A DNA stretch of 64,000 bases from Winogradskyella sp. KYW1333 (GCF_003335675.1 NZ_QPHL01000015.1:310001-374000), one strand, 5' to 3'; positions 8,605 to 17,478 are shown, counted from the stretch's first letter. Notes: generated from the sequence alone by a model not told the origin. Numbers and translations: made by a program.

Positions 8605-9863
8605 AACATTAAATCCCAATCAATATTTACACCGATAACTCCTGGTCTATCTTTTGAAAAAGATGAATTGTACCCATGTTTTGAAGATAGTTCTACATCA
8701 AAATCTAATACTCCATCTACCCTTTGAATTACCTGCTTTTTAATTATTCCTACATGAATATCAACAGAGTAACTTCCTGATTTAAGCAATCTTTTAGGAA
8801 AGTTTTTAGAAATCACTTGAAAACTTCCCAACTGCTTATCTAAACAATATTCGTCGTTTATTTTAACAAAATCTGTGAATAAAATTGTTCCATTTCTTAC
8901 TAATCTTATAGCTATTGAATTTTCACAATCTGCTTTATTAACTTTATAAGTTATCTTAAATTTAATATCATCTTCAACATCTATAACTCCTTTACTGTCA
9001 GAAATTAGCTCAGCCCCAGTAACACAAAGAGGTAAATTCAAATCATTATTAATTAAAGTTTTAGAATTGCGTTCTCCATGCTTGATATACTTCTCAATAG
9101 TATTTTCAACAGAACCTTCATATACTAATTCACCATTTTCTAATAATAAAGCTCTTGTACAAATTCTTTGCAAACTCCCCATATTATGACTCACAAACAA
9201 CACCGTTCTACCATCTCCTTTTGAGATGTCTTGCATTTTACCAATGGCCTTTTTTTGGAACTCAGCATCACCAACTGCTAACACCTCATCTACTACTAAA
9301 ATATCGGGTTCTAAATGCGCAGCCACCGCAAATGCTAAACGCACGGTCATCCCTGAAGAGTATCGTTTTACTGGTGTATCTATATAACGCTCACAGCCAG
9401 AAAAGTCAATGATCTCATCTATTTTAGAGCGAATTTCTGCTTTGGTCATTCCTAAAATAGCACCATTTAAATAAATGTTTTCTCTCCCAGTCATTTCTGG
9501 GTGAAAGCCTGTACCAACTTCTAATAAGGATGCAATGCGTCCTTTTGTTTTAATTTCACCTGTTGTTGGGCTTGTAACCCTAGATAAAATTTTTAATAAA
9601 GTCGATTTTCCTGCACCATTTTTCCCAATAACACCAAGCACTTCACCGCGCTTCACTTCAAAATTAATATCTTTTAAAGCCCAAACATAGTCACTTTCTC
9701 CTTTGGTACTTCTGTCGTTTACTTCTCCTATTTTCAAGAATGGATCGTCTTTACCACGTACTTTATGCCACCATCTATTTAAATCATGACTTATAGTGCC
9801 AGTACCAACTAAACCTAATCGGTATTGTTTAGATATATTTTCTGCTCTTAAAATGACGCTCAT
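8601..9863 (-). CDS. wzt: ABC transporter ATPase for polysaccharide export, Wzt type
   Basis: A 420-residue ATPase that powers export of a lipid-linked glycan across the inner membrane with the Wzm permease at 10311-11198. Walker A GKNGAGKST is at 80-88, the signature YSSGM at 168-172, Walker B ILVVDEVLAVGD at 188-199, followed by the switch FVSHNM. Residues from about 265 to 420 form an extra domain like Wzt_C, which in known systems binds the terminus of the O-antigen and so links export to chain completion. The start at ATG 9863 lies only 3 bp from the 7-bp repeat array, and a four-helix-bundle gene separates it from wzm. Confidence 0.92.
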   Translation of the reverse strand: MSVILRAENISKQYRLGLVGTGTISHDLNRWWHKVRGKDDPFLKIGEVNDRSTKGESDYVWALKDINFEVKRGEVLGVIGKNGAGKSTLLKILSRVTSPTTGEIKTKGRIASLLEVGTGFHPEMTGRENIYLNGAILGMTKAEIRSKIDEIIDFSGCERYIDTPVKRYSSGMTVRLAFAVAAHLEPDILVVDEVLAVGDAEFQKKAIGKMQDISKGDGRTVLFVSHNMGSLQRICTRALLLENGELVYEGSVENTIEKYIKHGERNSKTLINNDLNLPLCVTGAELISDSKGVIDVEDDIKFKITYKVNKADCENSIAIRLVRNGTILFTDFVKINDEYCLDKQLGSFQVISKNFPKRLLKSGSYSVDIHVGIIKKQVIQRVDGVLDFDVELSSKHGYNSSFSKDRPGVIGVNIDWDLML

Positions 9864-9866
9864 TTT

Positions 9867-9901
9867 ATGTGAGTTGTGAATTGTGAAACGTGAGTTGTTA
9901 T
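9867..9901 (+). repeat. Array of five 7-bp repeats (NNGTGAR), left flank of the four-helix-bundle gene
   Basis: Read on the plus strand, 9867-9901 is five consecutive 7-mers of the form NNGTGAR, for example ATGTGAG and TTGTGAA, ending in TTGTTAT. The last unit overlaps the stop codon of the four-helix-bundle gene, and the first unit is 3 bp from the wzt start. The same repeat in the opposite orientation flanks the other side of the gene (10269-10310), and both arrays end, on the side facing the gene, with GTGAGTTGTTA. This is direct observation; function unknown. Confidence 0.75.
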
Positions 9902-10245
9902 TTATTCCTCAAATAGTTTCTCAACCCTAAGATTAATTTCTTTACATTAATTATTAAATCCAATACTTTATTATCCTCGGCTGTCATTCCTAACCTAATT
10001 GACAAGAGATACTGAGTTTCTAATTCCGAAAGTGATCCTAGTGCAATCATCAGAAATTGAATTAGTTCTTTATCACTTTGTCTAGCAGCACCTTCAGCAA
10101 TGTTTGAAGGCACAGAAACGGCAGCTCTTCTCATCTGACTAGTCAAACCATAACGCTCAGATTCTGGAAAAGATTTCGTCACTGAATACATTAATTCAGC
10201 TAATTCCATACTTTTCTTCCAAACATCTAAATCCTTATGATTCAT
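9898..10245 (-). CDS. Four-helix-bundle protein of the S23/23S rRNA intervening-sequence family
   Basis: A 115-residue protein with KDLDVWKKSMELAELMY, FPESERYGLTSQMRRA and AVSVPSNIAEGAAR followed by a long helix, the pattern of the four-helix-bundle family first seen in open reading frames inside 23S rRNA intervening sequences and related to the Avd protein of diversity-generating retroelements. The biochemical role is unknown; Avd-type relatives bind nucleic acid. The family-consistent start is ATG 10245; an ATG at 10290 would add 15 residues but lies within the repeat array. The gene interrupts the wzm-wzt pair and is flanked by inverted 7-bp repeat arrays, so it looks inserted rather than part of the exporter. 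Confidence 0.8.
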   Translation of the reverse strand: MNHKDLDVWKKSMELAELMYSVTKSFPESERYGLTSQMRRAAVSVPSNIAEGAARQSDKELIQFLMIALGSLSELETQYLLSIRLGMTAEDNKVLDLIINVKKLILGLRNYLRNK

Positions 10246-10268
10246 ATAATTTCTTTTTCGATTAACTT

Positions 10269-10310
10269 CTAACAACTCACTCCTCACCATTCACCTTTCA
10301 CTACTCACCA
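10269..10310 (-). repeat. Array of six 7-bp repeats (NRGTGAR), right flank of the four-helix-bundle gene
   Basis: Read on the minus strand directly after the wzm stop codon, 10310-10269 is six consecutive 7-mers, for example TGGTGAG, TAGTGAA and AGGTGAA, ending in TTGTTAG; the next seven bases (AAGTTAA) may be a decayed seventh copy. The array is inverted relative to the one at 9867-9901. In a transcript the two arrays could pair imperfectly and place the gene in the loop. An ATG at 10290 falls inside the array. Confidence 0.75.
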
Positions 10311-11198
10311 TTAGACTGTATCTATAAAACTTTTTTCAGTTCTGTTAAAAATAATTAATCCCAATAAGAATATTACAACACTTATTAATGTTGTATAACC
10401 AAAACTCGTCCAACTAAATGTTCCAGAATCCAATAACATAAATCTAAAGCCCTCTATAATTTGCGTTAATGGATTATATACTACAATAGGTACAACCCAT
10501 TCTGGGAATTTTAATTTTGCTTCAGACACTGGATAGGGAACTGCCGAAAGATACATTAGTAACTGCACTCCAAAACCAACTAAAATAGTCAGGTCTCGAT
10601 ATTTAGTAGTCATAGATGAAATAATCATTCCGAAGCCTAGACCTAATAGTGCCATTAACAACACATAAATTGGAAACAGTACAATATTGATATTTATATT
10701 AACGCCACTTCCTTGAAAATAGTAGAAAAGATAAAATCCAGTAAATATTCCTATTTGAATTCCAAATTTCAAGAGGTTTGAAATGGTAACTGACATTGGC
10801 ATAATGACTCTAGGAAAATACACCTTACCAAAAATATTTTGATTTTTGGTAAAGGTCCCTGAGGTTCCTGTTAAGCATTCTTTAAAATAATTCCAGGCAG
10901 TGATTCCTGCCAAATTAAAAAGAAAAGGGGGAATATCACCAGTTTGTATCTGCCCAAGATTATTAAATACTAATGTAAAAATTACAGATGTAAAAAGTGG
11001 TTGAATCAAAAACCATAAAGGACCAAGTATTGTTTGTTTATAAACCGTTACAATATCACGTTTTACAAACAAGAATAATAAATCTTTATACCTCCATATT
11101 TCTTTTAGATTGAGGTCTATTAATTTATGTTTTGATGAAATAGTATATAACCAATTGTCTTCGGTTGTTTTCAATTTTCGAGCTTTAGTCTGAGCCAA
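10311..11198 (-). CDS. wzm: ABC transporter permease for polysaccharide export, Wzm type
   Basis: A 295-residue inner-membrane permease of the ABC-2 class that forms the channel for a lipid-linked glycan with Wzt. The N-terminal cytoplasmic segment (LNLKEIWRYKDLLFLFVKRD) precedes about six hydrophobic segments, including LGPLWFLIQPLFTSVIFTLVF and MALLGLGFGMIISSM; the tail YNPLTQIIEGFRFMLLDSG is typical of Wzm. The likely start is TTG at 11198-11196 because no in-frame ATG precedes the conserved region. The stop at 10311-10313 directly abuts the 7-bp repeat array. In most bacteria wzm and wzt are adjacent or overlapping; here they are about 450 bp apart. Confidence 0.9.
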   Translation of the reverse strand: MAQTKARKLKTTEDNWLYTISSKHKLIDLNLKEIWRYKDLLFLFVKRDIVTVYKQTILGPLWFLIQPLFTSVIFTLVFNNLGQIQTGDIPPFLFNLAGITAWNYFKECLTGTSGTFTKNQNIFGKVYFPRVIMPMSVTISNLLKFGIQIGIFTGFYLFYYFQGSGVNININIVLFPIYVLLMALLGLGFGMIISSMTTKYRDLTILVGFGVQLLMYLSAVPYPVSEAKLKFPEWVVPIVVYNPLTQIIEGFRFMLLDSGTFSWTSFGYTTLISVVIFLLGLIIFNRTEKSFIDTV

Positions 11199-11301
11199 TA
11201 TAACAAATGAAATGGTAGAAATAAATGATTTACTACTGCAATTATTAAAGGGATTTTAACAATTTAGAAAAAGATAAATTTTTGATTTGATTCTCAGGAA
11301 A

Positions 11302-12279
11302 TTAATTAAAAGAATCCCAAGTAATTTTTAACCCTTCACGCACAGTGTATTGCGGTTTATAACCCAATAAGCGTTCTGCTTTTGAAATATCTGCTAATGA
11401 ATCTCTAACATCCCCTTGTCTTGGTGGTCCATATATGGCTTTTAATTCTGAGCCAGCTGCAACTCTAAGGGAGTCCCAGAGATAATTAATTGTTATACGT
11501 TCTCCACATGCTACATTAAAAACCTCATTCTTAGCCTCTTTTGATGCAAAAAATCCTTTTACATTAGCCTGAATAACATTATCAATAAATGTGAAATCGC
11601 GAGTTTGCTCCCCGTCACCATTAATTTTTGATGGCTTATTATCTTTCAAAGATTGCATGAATAAGGGTATAACAGCGGCATACGCACCATTAGGACTCTG
11701 CTTAGGCCCAAACACATTAAAGTATCTTAAACCAATAACATCAGTATTGTAAGTAGTCCCAAATACATCCGCATATAATTCATTAACATATTTTGTAACC
11801 GCATAAGGTGATAAAGGCTTACCTATCTTATCCTCTAATTTGGGTAATGATTTGCTATCACCATACGTTGAACTTGAGGCGGCGTAAACCATTCTTTTGA
11901 CGGTTTTGCTATCCTTAAGCGCAATCATCATATTTAAAAAGCCAGTAATATTTACGTCATTGGTTGTTGCTGGATCATTGATAGATCTTGGTACGGAACC
12001 TAATGCAGCCTGGTGGCTTACATAATCCATGCCTTCCATGGCGTTTTTACAGGTGTCAAGGTCACGTATATCGCCTTCAATTAATTCAAAGGTAGGATTA
12101 TTCATAAATTCTGTAAGATTTTCTCTGTAGCCATTTGAGAAATCATCCAAGACTCTTACTTTCTTGGCATTATACTTTAAAAGATATTCTACTAAGTTTG
12201 AACCTATAAAACCGCCTCCTCCTGTAATTAAAAAACTTAGGTTTGAGATATCTTGTTTATGATGTGGATTTGAGTACAT
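11302..12279 (-). CDS. tviC: UDP-HexNAc/HexNAcA C4-epimerase, TviC/WbpP-like
   Basis: A 325-residue extended SDR: NAD-binding TGGGGFIGSN near residues 19-28, catalytic ASSSTYGDS and SPYAVTKYVNELYA (YxxxK), then GLRYFNVFGPKQSPNGAYAA and GDGEQTRDFTFIDNV. The SPNGAYAAVIP stretch and overall length match WbpP, Gne and TviC, which interconvert gluco and galacto forms of N-acetylated UDP-sugars. It sits 17 bp after the TviB-like dehydrogenase gene, the standard pair that converts UDP-GlcNAc to UDP-GalNAcA for Vi-type polymers. The pairing supports an N-acetyl-galactosaminuronate in this glycan, which is inference. Confidence 0.82.
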   Translation of the reverse strand: MYSNPHHKQDISNLSFLITGGGGFIGSNLVEYLLKYNAKKVRVLDDFSNGYRENLTEFMNNPTFELIEGDIRDLDTCKNAMEGMDYVSHQAALGSVPRSINDPATTNDVNITGFLNMMIALKDSKTVKRMVYAASSSTYGDSKSLPKLEDKIGKPLSPYAVTKYVNELYADVFGTTYNTDVIGLRYFNVFGPKQSPNGAYAAVIPLFMQSLKDNKPSKINGDGEQTRDFTFIDNVIQANVKGFFASKEAKNEVFNVACGERITINYLWDSLRVAAGSELKAIYGPPRQGDVRDSLADISKAERLLGYKPQYTVREGLKITWDSFN

Positions 12280-12296
12280 ACTATTTCTTAAATTTG

Positions 12297-13592
12297 TTAT
12301 AGCCGCGCATCAATAGCATCTAACGGAAGTAACGATTTAACATCAAAAGTTACGCATTGGTCTGACTTCATGCTATTTAAGTTAATTTCTAGGAATTCTT
12401 TATGAGAAACTGCTAGAATTATAGCCTCATAATCTGAGCCTAGTTTACTTTGATCTGTAATTAAATCTAAACCATATTCGTGTTTAACTTCTACCTTAGA
12501 TGCCCAAGGATCATATACATCTACATTGACATGATACGATTGTAATTCTTCTATAATATCAATTACACGAGAATTTCTGATATCAGGACAATTTTCTTTA
12601 AATGTAATTCCTAACACTAATGCTTTAGACCCTTTAATCGTGGCTCCTTTATTAATCATCATTTTCACAGTCTCAGTTGCTACATAACTACCCATACTAT
12701 CATTCATCTTACGTCCAGCAAGAATAATTTCAGGATTATATCCTGACTCGATAGCCTTTTGAGCTAAATAATAGGGATCTACACCTATACAATGACCACC
12801 AACTAAACCTGGTGAAAACTTTAAGAAATTCCATTTTGTACCCGCAGCTTCTAATACTGCTTTTGTATCAATGTCTAAAAGTCTAAATATCTTAGATAAT
12901 TCATTTACAAAAGCAATATTTATGTCTCGTTGTGAATTTTCAATCACCTTAGCTGCCTCAGCAACTTTAATTGATGGGGCTAAATGCGTTCCTGCAGTTA
13001 TTACTTTTTTATAAAGATTATCTATTTTCTCAGCAATCTCAGGCGTTGAACCTGATGTTACTTTTAAAATCTTGGTTACAGTATGTTTTTTATCTCCAGG
13101 ATTAATCCGTTCTGGCGAGTATCCTGCATAAAAATCTTTGTTATACACTAAACTAGAATACTTTTCTAGAACAGGGATACAAATATCTTCAGTTGCGCCG
13201 GGATAAACAGTAGATTCATATACCACAATATCATTCTTCGATAATACTTTACCAACAGTCTCACTAGCCTTAATCAAGGGAGTAAAAACAGGCTTATTCA
13301 GAACATCAGTTGGCGTTGGTACAGTTATAATATAAATATTTGCTTCAGATAATGCGTCAATATCATCAGTTATAAAAAGTCCTTTGTCAGATTCGAGGTT
13401 TGTAGTTAATACAGCCTGAAGGTTTTTATCTTCAACTTCAAGGGTATTATCCACACCAGAATTAAGTTCATTTATGCGTTGCTTATTTATATCAAACCCC
13501 ACTACTAAGAATTGTTTTGCAAATTCAACGGCAAGTGGTAAACCGACATAACCTAGTCCAATTATGGCAATTTTATCTTTAGTGTAAGTCAT
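12297..13592 (-). CDS. tviB: Nucleotide-sugar dehydrogenase, TviB/WbpO-like
   Basis: A 431-residue UDP-sugar dehydrogenase that oxidises C6 of a UDP-HexNAc to the uronic acid using two NAD+. The Rossmann motif IAIIGLGYVGLPLAVEFAK lies near 8-26, and the catalytic cysteine is in VGGHCIGVDPYYLAQKA near 264-280. The Vi-type features YESTVYPGATED and YSPERINPGDKKH are present. Length agrees with TviB and WbpO. It overlaps the preceding sugar transferase by 4 bp (ATGA), which implies coupling, and feeds the TviC-like epimerase next to it. Confidence 0.88.
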   Translation of the reverse strand: MTYTKDKIAIIGLGYVGLPLAVEFAKQFLVVGFDINKQRINELNSGVDNTLEVEDKNLQAVLTTNLESDKGLFITDDIDALSEANIYIITVPTPTDVLNKPVFTPLIKASETVGKVLSKNDIVVYESTVYPGATEDICIPVLEKYSSLVYNKDFYAGYSPERINPGDKKHTVTKILKVTSGSTPEIAEKIDNLYKKVITAGTHLAPSIKVAEAAKVIENSQRDINIAFVNELSKIFRLLDIDTKAVLEAAGTKWNFLKFSPGLVGGHCIGVDPYYLAQKAIESGYNPEIILAGRKMNDSMGSYVATETVKMMINKGATIKGSKALVLGITFKENCPDIRNSRVIDIIEELQSYHVNVDVYDPWASKVEVKHEYGLDLITDQSKLGSDYEAIILAVSHKEFLEINLNSMKSDQCVTFDVKSLLPLDAIDARL

Positions 13593-14179
13593 ATGTTAAA
13601 AGTAGATTTAAAAATGATTTTCAAATCTAAGGAAAAACTATAATTCTCTAAGTACTTCTTGTTGATTTTCACTTTATCTACCCAAATAATCGTTCTATTG
13701 AAATACTCTGGATCTTTTTGTCGCTCTAATACACGTTCTTCATACTTATATTTTAAAGTTGCTGGACCAGTGATACCAGGTTTAACAATTAAAATTTTTC
13801 TGTCTTCTCCTTCTAATTCATCCGCAAACCCTTGTATATCAGGTCTTGGCCCAACAAAACTCATATTACCAATTAAGACATTAAAGATCTGAGGAAATTC
13901 ATCTAATTTAGTCCGTCTTAAAAATTTACCAAGGCGCGTCGCACTTCTGTCCAATTGTCCTAAGACATGTCTTTCTTCCTTTAAGGTTCTTAATTTATAA
14001 ATCTTAAATAGCTTGGCATGTTGCCCAACCCTTAACTGTGAAAATACTCCCCATCTCCTTGTATCAATTGTACAAAATAATACTAAAAGAAATATTGGCA
14101 GCATAAGAATTGGCAGAAGAATAAGTGCTAATATAAAATCGAAATAACGTTTTACTCTAAGCTGAGGCTTTGTTATCAA
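13589..14179 (-). CDS. Initiating sugar-phosphate transferase (bacterial sugar transferase family)
   Basis: A 196-residue phosphoglycosyltransferase that should place the first sugar-phosphate on undecaprenyl phosphate. It has one N-terminal hydrophobic re-entrant segment (FDFILALILLPILMLPIFLL) and the cytoplasmic catalytic core: KIYKLRT, LGKFLRRTKLDEFPQ with the catalytic Asp-Glu pair, and NVLIGNMSFVGPRPD. The short length shows it is the monotopic minimal form rather than a large WbaP-like protein. The likely start is TTG 14179-14177, 5 bp after the wzc stop. Confidence 0.88.
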   Translation of the reverse strand: MITKPQLRVKRYFDFILALILLPILMLPIFLLVLFCTIDTRRWGVFSQLRVGQHAKLFKIYKLRTLKEERHVLGQLDRSATRLGKFLRRTKLDEFPQIFNVLIGNMSFVGPRPDIQGFADELEGEDRKILIVKPGITGPATLKYKYEERVLERQKDPEYFNRTIIWVDKVKINKKYLENYSFSLDLKIIFKSTFNI

Positions 14180-14184
14180 ATACT

Positions 14185-16677
14185 CTATTTTTTGTTCCTT
14201 GAGATCAATTTTTTAGCCCTAGACCAAATAGATCGTTTATTATTTTTATGATATGAACTTCCATAGCTCCCATAGCCATAGCCATAGCCGTAACCATAAC
14301 CCTTGCCATAAGTATAACCATATTGGGCTTTATGCTGGTAAAAATTAAGGATGTAACTTACATTATGAATTTCCCTGTTTTTATATTTTGCATTGATTAA
14401 TTGCAACATGCCTTTTTGAGTATAGTCAAAACGTACCAGATAAAGAATGGCATCTGAAAATCGTGATAGATCTAAAGCATCAGTTACCAATCCCAGAGGA
14501 GGAGAATCTAAAATAATATAGTCATACTGGTGTTTTAATATCGACATGGCCTCAGTTAATTTATCACTCATCAACAATTCTGACGGATTAGGTGGTATTG
14601 GACCTGACGAAATTAAATCTAAATTCTTAATATGGGTTTTTTTAAGGACTTCATCTAATTGTCGTTCTCCTATCATATAATCAACTATACCCTCCGTATT
14701 ATCTAGATCAAAGTCGTTAAATATTTTTGGCTTTCTTAAATCTAGCCCCATGAGTAAGGTTTTTTTACCTGCTGAAGCATATACTGAAGCTATATTTATA
14801 GAACAAAAGGTTTTACCCTCTCCACTCACAGAGGAGGTGACGAGTATAGTTTGAGCCAATGTGTCTGATATTTTATTTTTGCCCAAAATAAATTGTAGAC
14901 TTGACCTAACAGACCTGAATGATTCAGAAACTGAAGATTGGGGTTGCTCATGTACAATAAGATTATTAGGGTGAGCTATCTTTCCTATTAGACCTAAAAT
15001 TGGAATTTGTGATAACTTCTCAACATCTGTTACATTACGAATCTTAGTATCTAAAAGAAATAAAATAATAATAATAAGAATAGGTATTCCAATACCCAAC
15101 GTTATTGCAATCACATAATTCAGCGTGGTATCAGGTCCTATTTTACCACCACCAATATCCTTGGCCATATCAATAAAATTAATATCAGAAACATTAGATG
15201 CCTTAATAATTTTAGCCTCGCTTAGTTTACTTTGATAGATATCATAAGCTTCGATACTAAGATCTAACCTGCGTTGAATTTGTAAATACTCTTGTTGCTC
15301 TAAAGGTAAATCTGCCAACTCTAACTCCAATTGTACTATTTTACCTTTCAATGTGTTAATTTGAGAATTGACAACGCGCTTAGTAGATTTTATGGTTTCT
15401 AACAATACATTTTTTTCAGATTCAATACGTCGATCAATATCATTAAAAAGCACATTACCGGGTTGGGTGGTGTATTCTAAGTTTTGGCGTTCTATAGCCA
15501 GTTGAATTATATTACCGATTATAGCATTCAGAGAACCAATTTCAACACCAACTGATGACGGCGCTACTATTTTGGTATAGTCAGTTTGGGTTAAAAGATA
15601 ATCTTCTAAAGAATTAAGATAGCTTAATTTAGATTGCTCAATCTCCTCAGATTTATCGTAGTCCTTTAAACTTTCAGCTAAAGTTGTGAGTTCTTCAGAA
15701 ATATCAAATACTTTATTACGGTTTCTAAAATCACTCATTTCTAAAGTATTTGATTTTAGAAGTTCATTTACCTTAGATAGGCTACTATCAATAAATTTAA
15801 TGGTATTGGTGGCATAAATATTTTTTCTTTCTAGTTCAGTCTTGGCTAAAATATCTACAGTCGCATTTAGGTAATCTACAATACGAGCCTTATTAGTGCC
15901 TTGCATTGATAAAATTAGAATAGAAGATGCATTTTTTGATTTTGCTCTAGGAGTCACTGCATTTTTATAGCTATTTACTGTTGCATCATGATCTGTAAAC
16001 TTTAAAAAATAATTAGATTCTGCACTAAAGCTAATACCCTTATTTTTCTTAATCACACCACTAAAAAATGGTAAATTTATGTTATCCCCATAATTAAACG
16101 TCGCTTTAAAAATATTAGGTACTACTTCTATTTGCCCTTTCGTTTTTGTGTCATAATTTTGAAAACTCACCTTTGGAGTTTCCGTAAAATCTACACTAAG
16201 TTGAAACTGATTTTCATTTAGAGGCTTAATTTCTAATAATCTATTTGTAATCTGATCATTCTTTTTATTTAATAATAATTCAAATGGTGAGCTTTTGTAA
16301 ATATCAATAAGATTGTAAGGTCCCTGCTGCAAATACTGTACATAGAATTGAAGAGAGTCAACAACTAAATCATTATGGGTTCTCGTATTTATGCCTGTAA
16401 TTATTTTGCCTACTTTTTCTGATACACCACCCCAGTTAAAAGAAATACTGGTATTACCCGTAAAAAATGGACTTTGTTCGTTCTCTATAGAAATTAAACT
16501 CTCAAGGCGATATATATTTTGCTTTCTTTTGTTTTGAAATTCAGCGATACTTAAAGCTATTACAACCGCTATTAATATTACAGGCCAGTTGCCTAAAATT
16601 TTAAAAAGCAAACTCTTAAAATCAAACTGTACTTGTTGATTATCATCAAGATTTAATTCGTATTCTAAATCTGACAT
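14185..16677 (-). CDS. wzc: Wzc-like chain-length co-polymerase and BY-kinase with a Tyr-rich tail
   Basis: An 830-residue fused polysaccharide co-polymerase and bacterial tyrosine kinase. A transmembrane segment lies near residues 28-45, a long periplasmic coiled-coil region follows, and a second transmembrane segment lies near 510-535. The cytoplasmic kinase has Walker A SGEGKT at 618-623, Walker A' GLDLRKP near 644-650 and Walker B DYIILDSPP near 719-727. The C-terminal tail near 786-809 has ten tyrosines in about 24 residues, mostly as Gly-Tyr repeats, the expected autophosphorylation cluster. Phosphorylation cycling of such tails controls oligomerisation and polymer length. It lies 6 bp after wza in one transcript. 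Confidence 0.92.
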   Translation of the reverse strand: MSDLEYELNLDDNQQVQFDFKSLLFKILGNWPVILIAVVIALSIAEFQNKRKQNIYRLESLISIENEQSPFFTGNTSISFNWGGVSEKVGKIITGINTRTHNDLVVDSLQFYVQYLQQGPYNLIDIYKSSPFELLLNKKNDQITNRLLEIKPLNENQFQLSVDFTETPKVSFQNYDTKTKGQIEVVPNIFKATFNYGDNINLPFFSGVIKKNKGISFSAESNYFLKFTDHDATVNSYKNAVTPRAKSKNASSILILSMQGTNKARIVDYLNATVDILAKTELERKNIYATNTIKFIDSSLSKVNELLKSNTLEMSDFRNRNKVFDISEELTTLAESLKDYDKSEEIEQSKLSYLNSLEDYLLTQTDYTKIVAPSSVGVEIGSLNAIIGNIIQLAIERQNLEYTTQPGNVLFNDIDRRIESEKNVLLETIKSTKRVVNSQINTLKGKIVQLELELADLPLEQQEYLQIQRRLDLSIEAYDIYQSKLSEAKIIKASNVSDINFIDMAKDIGGGKIGPDTTLNYVIAITLGIGIPILIIIILFLLDTKIRNVTDVEKLSQIPILGLIGKIAHPNNLIVHEQPQSSVSESFRSVRSSLQFILGKNKISDTLAQTILVTSSVSGEGKTFCSINIASVYASAGKKTLLMGLDLRKPKIFNDFDLDNTEGIVDYMIGERQLDEVLKKTHIKNLDLISSGPIPPNPSELLMSDKLTEAMSILKHQYDYIILDSPPLGLVTDALDLSRFSDAILYLVRFDYTQKGMLQLINAKYKNREIHNVSYILNFYQHKAQYGYTYGKGYGYGYGYGYGSYGSSYHKNNKRSIWSRAKKLISRNKK
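14261..14325 (-). repeat. Degenerate hexanucleotide repeat encoding the Gly-Tyr tail of Wzc
   Basis: This stretch of wzc is built of near-tandem copies of a 6-bp unit, GGYTAY on the coding strand (CCATAG-like on the plus strand). Each copy encodes Gly-Tyr, so a gain or loss of copies would change the number of C-terminal tyrosines without shifting the frame. Copies differ at third positions, which lowers slippage, so any length variation is inference. Confidence 0.6.
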
Positions 16678-16683
16678 TGTTTA

Positions 16684-17478
16684 CTACCTATTGATTAATA
16701 ATATTGTTGTTGTAAGTAAGGTTGCAATAGATAACAAGGTTCTAAACGTATCTGCACCCGTCACTCCAGTACCCCAAGACTTTTGTCTTAAAGGCTTTAT
16801 GTAAATCATATCGTTATTTTGTATAAAATAATATGGCGATTTCATAACATTAATATCGGTTAAATCTACACTGTGTATTTGTTGTCCCTGTGGGTATTGT
16901 CTGATAATTAAAACATCTTTTCTATTTCCAGTTATGGTGATATCTCCTGCATTGGCAATAGCCTCAAAAATATTGACACGGTCTTTATATATAACATTTA
17001 CGCCTGGGCTTCCTATCTCCCCATTTGTTACGTAACGGAGACCTGCTAGTTTTATCGTAACAAAAATATTAGCCGTTTCTTTAAACTGATCTTTTAACAA
17101 TTTTTGTTCTAGTAATTTTCGGATTTCCTCTGTGGTATATCCTAATACATTTATTTCACCCAACACAGGAATTCTTATATTACCATGCATATCTACTGTG
17201 AAACCGTCTAAATAAGCACGTTCTTCACCTTGGGTATCTAAAACCTGATCTCCAACCGGGTTATAAATGGAAACACTCGCTTGATCTAGTGCTTTTACCC
17301 TTATATTTAAGATGTCATTGACCTGTACACGATACGGTTTTTGAATCTCTGATAGATTATTGATCAAAGTATCCTGACTCGTTTCCTTATTTTGAAAATA
17401 CACCAAATCTTTATTTGAAATACATGATGACAAGACAACACAAAATATTAATATTAAAAACAAGATGTTCTTTTTCAT
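16684..17478 (-). CDS. wza: Wza-like polysaccharide export lipoprotein
   Basis: A 264-residue outer-membrane polysaccharide export protein. It has a lipoprotein signal peptide ending VVLSSC with the lipidated cysteine near residue 19. The Poly_export domain follows (PYRVQVNDILNIRVKALDQ near 49-67, then DGFTVDMHGNIRIPVLGEI), then a SLBB-like segment (VTNGEIGSPGVNVIYKDRV), and a hydrophobic C-terminus (TLLSIATLLTTTILLI). It is shorter than E. coli Wza (about 360 residues), as usual for Bacteroidota. It is the first gene of the minus-strand polysaccharide operon, 24 bp downstream of a good promoter. Confidence 0.9.
   Translation of the reverse strand: MKKNILFLILIFCVVLSSCISNKDLVYFQNKETSQDTLINNLSEIQKPYRVQVNDILNIRVKALDQASVSIYNPVGDQVLDTQGEERAYLDGFTVDMHGNIRIPVLGEINVLGYTTEEIRKLLEQKLLKDQFKETANIFVTIKLAGLRYVTNGEIGSPGVNVIYKDRVNIFEAIANAGDITITGNRKDVLIIRQYPQGQQIHSVDLTDINVMKSPYYFIQNNDMIYIKPLRQKSWGTGVTGADTFRTLLSIATLLTTTILLINR

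Noticed and set aside
9867..10310. CRISPR array
   Set aside because: The 7-bp units are contiguous with no spacers and flank a protein gene; no cas genes are present.
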